Source of the DNA: an uncultured Pseudomonadota bacterium
GTDB lineage: Bacteria; Pseudomonadota; Gammaproteobacteria; Burkholderiales; Methylophilaceae
NCBI GenBank assembly: GCA_903838125.1
Contig: CAILXF010000024.1
Coordinates: 1-64,000, forward strand
Direction of reading: 5' to 3'
Length of the DNA: 64,000 nucleotides
The notes beneath the pieces were generated by a model. The model was given only the letters and a program-made list of their open reading frames with translations. It made no database searches and was not told the origin of the DNA. Within the stretch, counting starts at the first letter, position 1; every line of letters begins with the position of its first letter. Position numbers and translations under genes: made by a program. This document shows positions 61,178 to 64,000 of this stretch, one piece after another.

Positions 61178-63730
61178 TTGAATCGCCAATGGTGGATAGA
61201 CCCCATATCTATAATCATGCAAGAGTTGGAAAGCTCCTCCTCAGGACTAACCAGCGCTAAGGCAAAGTTACGCCTAATTAAACTTGGCCCCAATATTATA
61301 AGTTACATAAGAAAAACAAATCTACTCTTGCAGTTTTTGTCACGTTTTCGCAATCCCTTGGTTATCCTGCTTTTGTTTGCCAGTGTATTGTCTGCCTTTA
61401 CTGCAGATATAACCAGTTTTGTTATCATTGTTACTATGGTTGTACTAAGCGTAAGCTTAGATTTTGTGCAGGAGTACCGTGCAGAAAAGGCAGTTGATGC
61501 TCTGCGACACCTGGTCGCAGTGAAGTCCACTGTTCTTAGAGATCAAAAGATTGTCGAAATTCCTGTTGAGCGACTGGTCACTGGTGACATAGTGTTGCTT
61601 AGTGCCGGCGACCTAGTCCCCGCCGATGGACGTTTGATTGAAGCTGATGATTTTTTTGTTAATCAGGCATTGCTGACTGGTGAGGCATATCCAGTAGAGA
61701 AGTTTTTAGAAAGCCTAGTGCAGAGTTCCCCAGAAAGTATACGAACAAACTCAGCAGATATTGATCTAACCAGTGCATCTAATACAGTTTTTGCCGGCAC
61801 CCATGTTGTGAGTGGCTCGGCGCGGGTTCTGATTTGTAGAACTGGTGCACAGACCATGCTGGGTAGCATTGCTGGGGCTTTAAATGTTAGTACGCCAGCT
61901 ACTGCATTTGAAACGAGTAGTTATCGTTTTGGTATGCTGATTCTGCGCATCACATTTTTTCTTGTTATGTTTGTGTTGCTAGTCAACTTGCTACAACATC
62001 GCCCATGGTTAGAATCTTTTATGTTTGCGCTGGCATTAGCCGTTGGTCTGACCCCGGAATTGTTGCCAATGATTATTACGGTAACACTGTCACGTGGGGC
62101 AATACGCATGAGTCGCCAGCATGTGATTGTGAAACGGCTATCAGCGATCCATAACCTAGGTAGTATGGATGTGCTTTGCACTGATAAGACTGGCACGCTC
62201 ACTGAAGCTAAAATACGGTTGGAGCGGCATTTAGATTGTACGGGGCACGATAGCGAGCACGTGTTGCGATGGGCTTATCTGAATAGTTTTTTTGAAACTG
62301 GCCTGAAGAGTCCGTTAGACGAAGCTATATTGAACCATAAGCATCTTGATGTAAGTGCTTGGTCCAAGGTGGACGAGGTGCCGTTTGACTTTGAGCGACG
62401 GCGTGTTTCGGTATTGCTCAAGCACCAAGGCGCCGATTATTTGGTTGTAAAAGGCGCCTGCGAAGATGTACTGAAATTGTGTAGTAGCTATGAGCATCAA
62501 CAAGGTCTGATGCAAGCACTTACTGAAGTTAAGCTTCACGCTCTAAATGAGCAGGCAGCCCAATTGGCTCAACAGGGTTTTCGGGTATTGGGGATAGCTT
62601 GGCGGCAAGTGGAAGAGACGCGACAGCATGCCGATATCAGCGACGAGTCTAATTTGGTTTTTGCGGGATTCGCTGCATTTCTTGATCCGCCGAAAACCAG
62701 TGCCAGTTCAGCGCTAGCGCAGCTACAAAAAAGCGGTATCGCAATTAAGGTGCTGACTGGCGACAATGAGCTGGTCACTCAGCATGTATGTAACGAACTC
62801 GGCCTTACTGTGACTGGTATGTTGACCGGCAGTCAAATTTCACAATTAGATGATGCTGCATTGCAAGCGCGGGTTGAAACTGTGAATATTTATTGTCGTG
62901 TAACCCCTGCTTTAAAAAGTCGCGTCTTACTGGCATTAAAGCAGCGTGGCCATATTGTAGGTTTTTTGGGTGATGGTATTAATGATGCACCAGCGTTGCA
63001 TTTGGCCGACGTCAGCATTTCGGTAGACAGTGCTGTTGATGTCGCTAAGGACGCAGCTAGCCTGATTTTATTGCGACAGGACTTGAATGTATTGCATCAA
63101 GGGGTGATGGAGGGCAGGCGCACCTTTGGCAATATTATGAAATACGTGATGATGGGCACCAGTTCGAACTTTGGCAATATGTTCAGTATGGCAGGGGCTT
63201 CTTTATTTTTGCCGTTTTTGCCCATGTTGCCCATACAAATACTCCTTAATAATCTACTTTACGATTTATCAGAAGTGACTATTCCATTTGATAATGTAGA
63301 CCAAGAATACTTGAAGCAGCCACGACGGTGGTCTATGCCGATGATTCGTAACTTTATGCTGATTGTGGGTCCTATCAGTTCTTTATTCGACTTCCTCACT
63401 TTTTATGTGATGCTGGTGCTGCTAAATGCGCATCAGGACTTGTTTCGAACAGGTTGGTTTGTTGAATCAATTGTGACTCAAGTATTGGTCATTTTTGTTA
63501 TCCGCACACAGCGTAACCCCTTTAAGAGCCTGCCTAATCATTGGCTCACCATTACTTCCTTAATGGTGGTTGCAATAGCTATTGTCTTGCCTTATACCTC
63601 TGCGGGTAGATACTTTGGATTTATTCCATTACCATTAATTTTCTTCAGTATTTTGCTGGCGATGGGCATGACTTATTTGGTAATGGTGGAGTTGGTAAAG
63701 CGCTGGTTTTATAAAAAAGTTGGATTGTAG
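61178..63730 (+). CDS. mgtA: Magnesium-translocating P-type ATPase
   Basis: VLCTDKTGTLTEAKI, LTGEAYPVEK, GFLGDGINDAPALHLADV; MgtA-type C-terminus; TTG start after AAGAAGG. Confidence 0.92.
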   Translation: MNRQWWIDPISIIMQELESSSSGLTSAKAKLRLIKLGPNIISYIRKTNLLLQFLSRFRNPLVILLLFASVLSAFTADITSFVIIVTMVVLSVSLDFVQEYRAEKAVDALRHLVAVKSTVLRDQKIVEIPVERLVTGDIVLLSAGDLVPADGRLIEADDFFVNQALLTGEAYPVEKFLESLVQSSPESIRTNSADIDLTSASNTVFAGTHVVSGSARVLICRTGAQTMLGSIAGALNVSTPATAFETSSYRFGMLILRITFFLVMFVLLVNLLQHRPWLESFMFALALAVGLTPELLPMIITVTLSRGAIRMSRQHVIVKRLSAIHNLGSMDVLCTDKTGTLTEAKIRLERHLDCTGHDSEHVLRWAYLNSFFETGLKSPLDEAILNHKHLDVSAWSKVDEVPFDFERRRVSVLLKHQGADYLVVKGACEDVLKLCSSYEHQQGLMQALTEVKLHALNEQAAQLAQQGFRVLGIAWRQVEETRQHADISDESNLVFAGFAAFLDPPKTSASSALAQLQKSGIAIKVLTGDNELVTQHVCNELGLTVTGMLTGSQISQLDDAALQARVETVNIYCRVTPALKSRVLLALKQRGHIVGFLGDGINDAPALHLADVSISVDSAVDVAKDAASLILLRQDLNVLHQGVMEGRRTFGNIMKYVMMGTSSNFGNMFSMAGASLFLPFLPMLPIQILLNNLLYDLSEVTIPFDNVDQEYLKQPRRWSMPMIRNFMLIVGPISSLFDFLTFYVMLVLLNAHQDLFRTGWFVESIVTQVLVIFVIRTQRNPFKSLPNHWLTITSLMVVAIAIVLPYTSAGRYFGFIPLPLIFFSILLAMGMTYLVMVELVKRWFYKKVGL

Positions 63731-63870
63731 ATTTTTTTATAATTAAAATCTTAAAAGGATTGGTATTTTATTTAAATCCGATTCAATTTAATCGTTATCA
63801 GTGCTTACTAGCGCTGTAATTAAATGAAGATAGCGCTTCTGTAATCGTATTATCTAGTAAACTTGAAAGC

Positions 63871-64000
63871 ATGAAGCTTTTATATGTTTTAGCCTTATTG
63901 TGCAGCTTGCAAGCTTGCCAGCAGAAGCCGCATCCATCAATGCCATCTATCGTCTTTGCTATTGCGCAGGCACCCCTCAATTTAGATCCTCGTTATGCCA
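63871..64000 (+). CDS. Extracellular solute-binding lipoprotein (SBP_bac_5-like), N-terminus, truncated by window end
   Basis: Hand translation MKLLYVLALLCSLQACQQKPHPSMPSIVFAIAQAPLNLDPRYA: lipobox LQAC plus a 'LDPRYA' motif common in oligopeptide-binding proteins; missed by the ORF track because no stop occurs. Confidence 0.65.
   Translation, partial: MKLLYVLALLCSLQACQQKPHPSMPSIVFAIAQAPLNLDPRYA

Noticed and set aside
63798-63980. 60-aa minus-strand ORF at the window end
   Set aside because: The + strand encodes a convincing lipoprotein start (63871..64000) through the same bases.

Overview
This window looks like ordinary chromosome from a roughly 45% GC betaproteobacterium. Gene content and order suggest Nitrosomonadales/Methylophilaceae, but that is inference. 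I found no rRNA, tRNA, CRISPR array, transposase, integrase or prophage genes. Most of the window is housekeeping or core genes: sucCD, serB, nadE, glnB, feoAB, trpS, scpAB, rluB, prmB, dapE, dapD, kup, xseA, dsbB, cysM, rlmD and a ydbH-ynbE-ydbL-like set. The most coherent signal lies at about 42-64 kb. Seven near-perfect FNR boxes (TTGAT-N4-ATCAA or TTGAT-N4-GTCAA) sit in front of ompW, hemN/fnr, ccoNOQP, a DUF2934-like small gene, a second fnr paralog/ackA, an alpha-glucan phosphorylase/phosphoketolase pair, and a second DUF2934-like gene/mgtA. This looks like a clustered microaerobic regulon with a glycogen -> phosphoketolase -> acetate module. Specific curiosities: (i) the second Fnr paralog's [4Fe-4S] cysteines lie upstream of the called ORF, and the only well-spaced start is a non-canonical AUU; (ii) tandem FNR-like sites 20 bp apart lie between hemN and fnr; (iii) two DUF2934-like small proteins both lie behind FNR boxes; (iv) two paralogous small charged proteins flank an AcpA-like phosphatase and neighbour a small ParB-like protein; (v) an lptF without an adjacent lptG. 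Nothing here is demonstrably a new system. The most promising uncharacterised candidates are the DUF2934 pair and the small helical protein/ParB-like locus.
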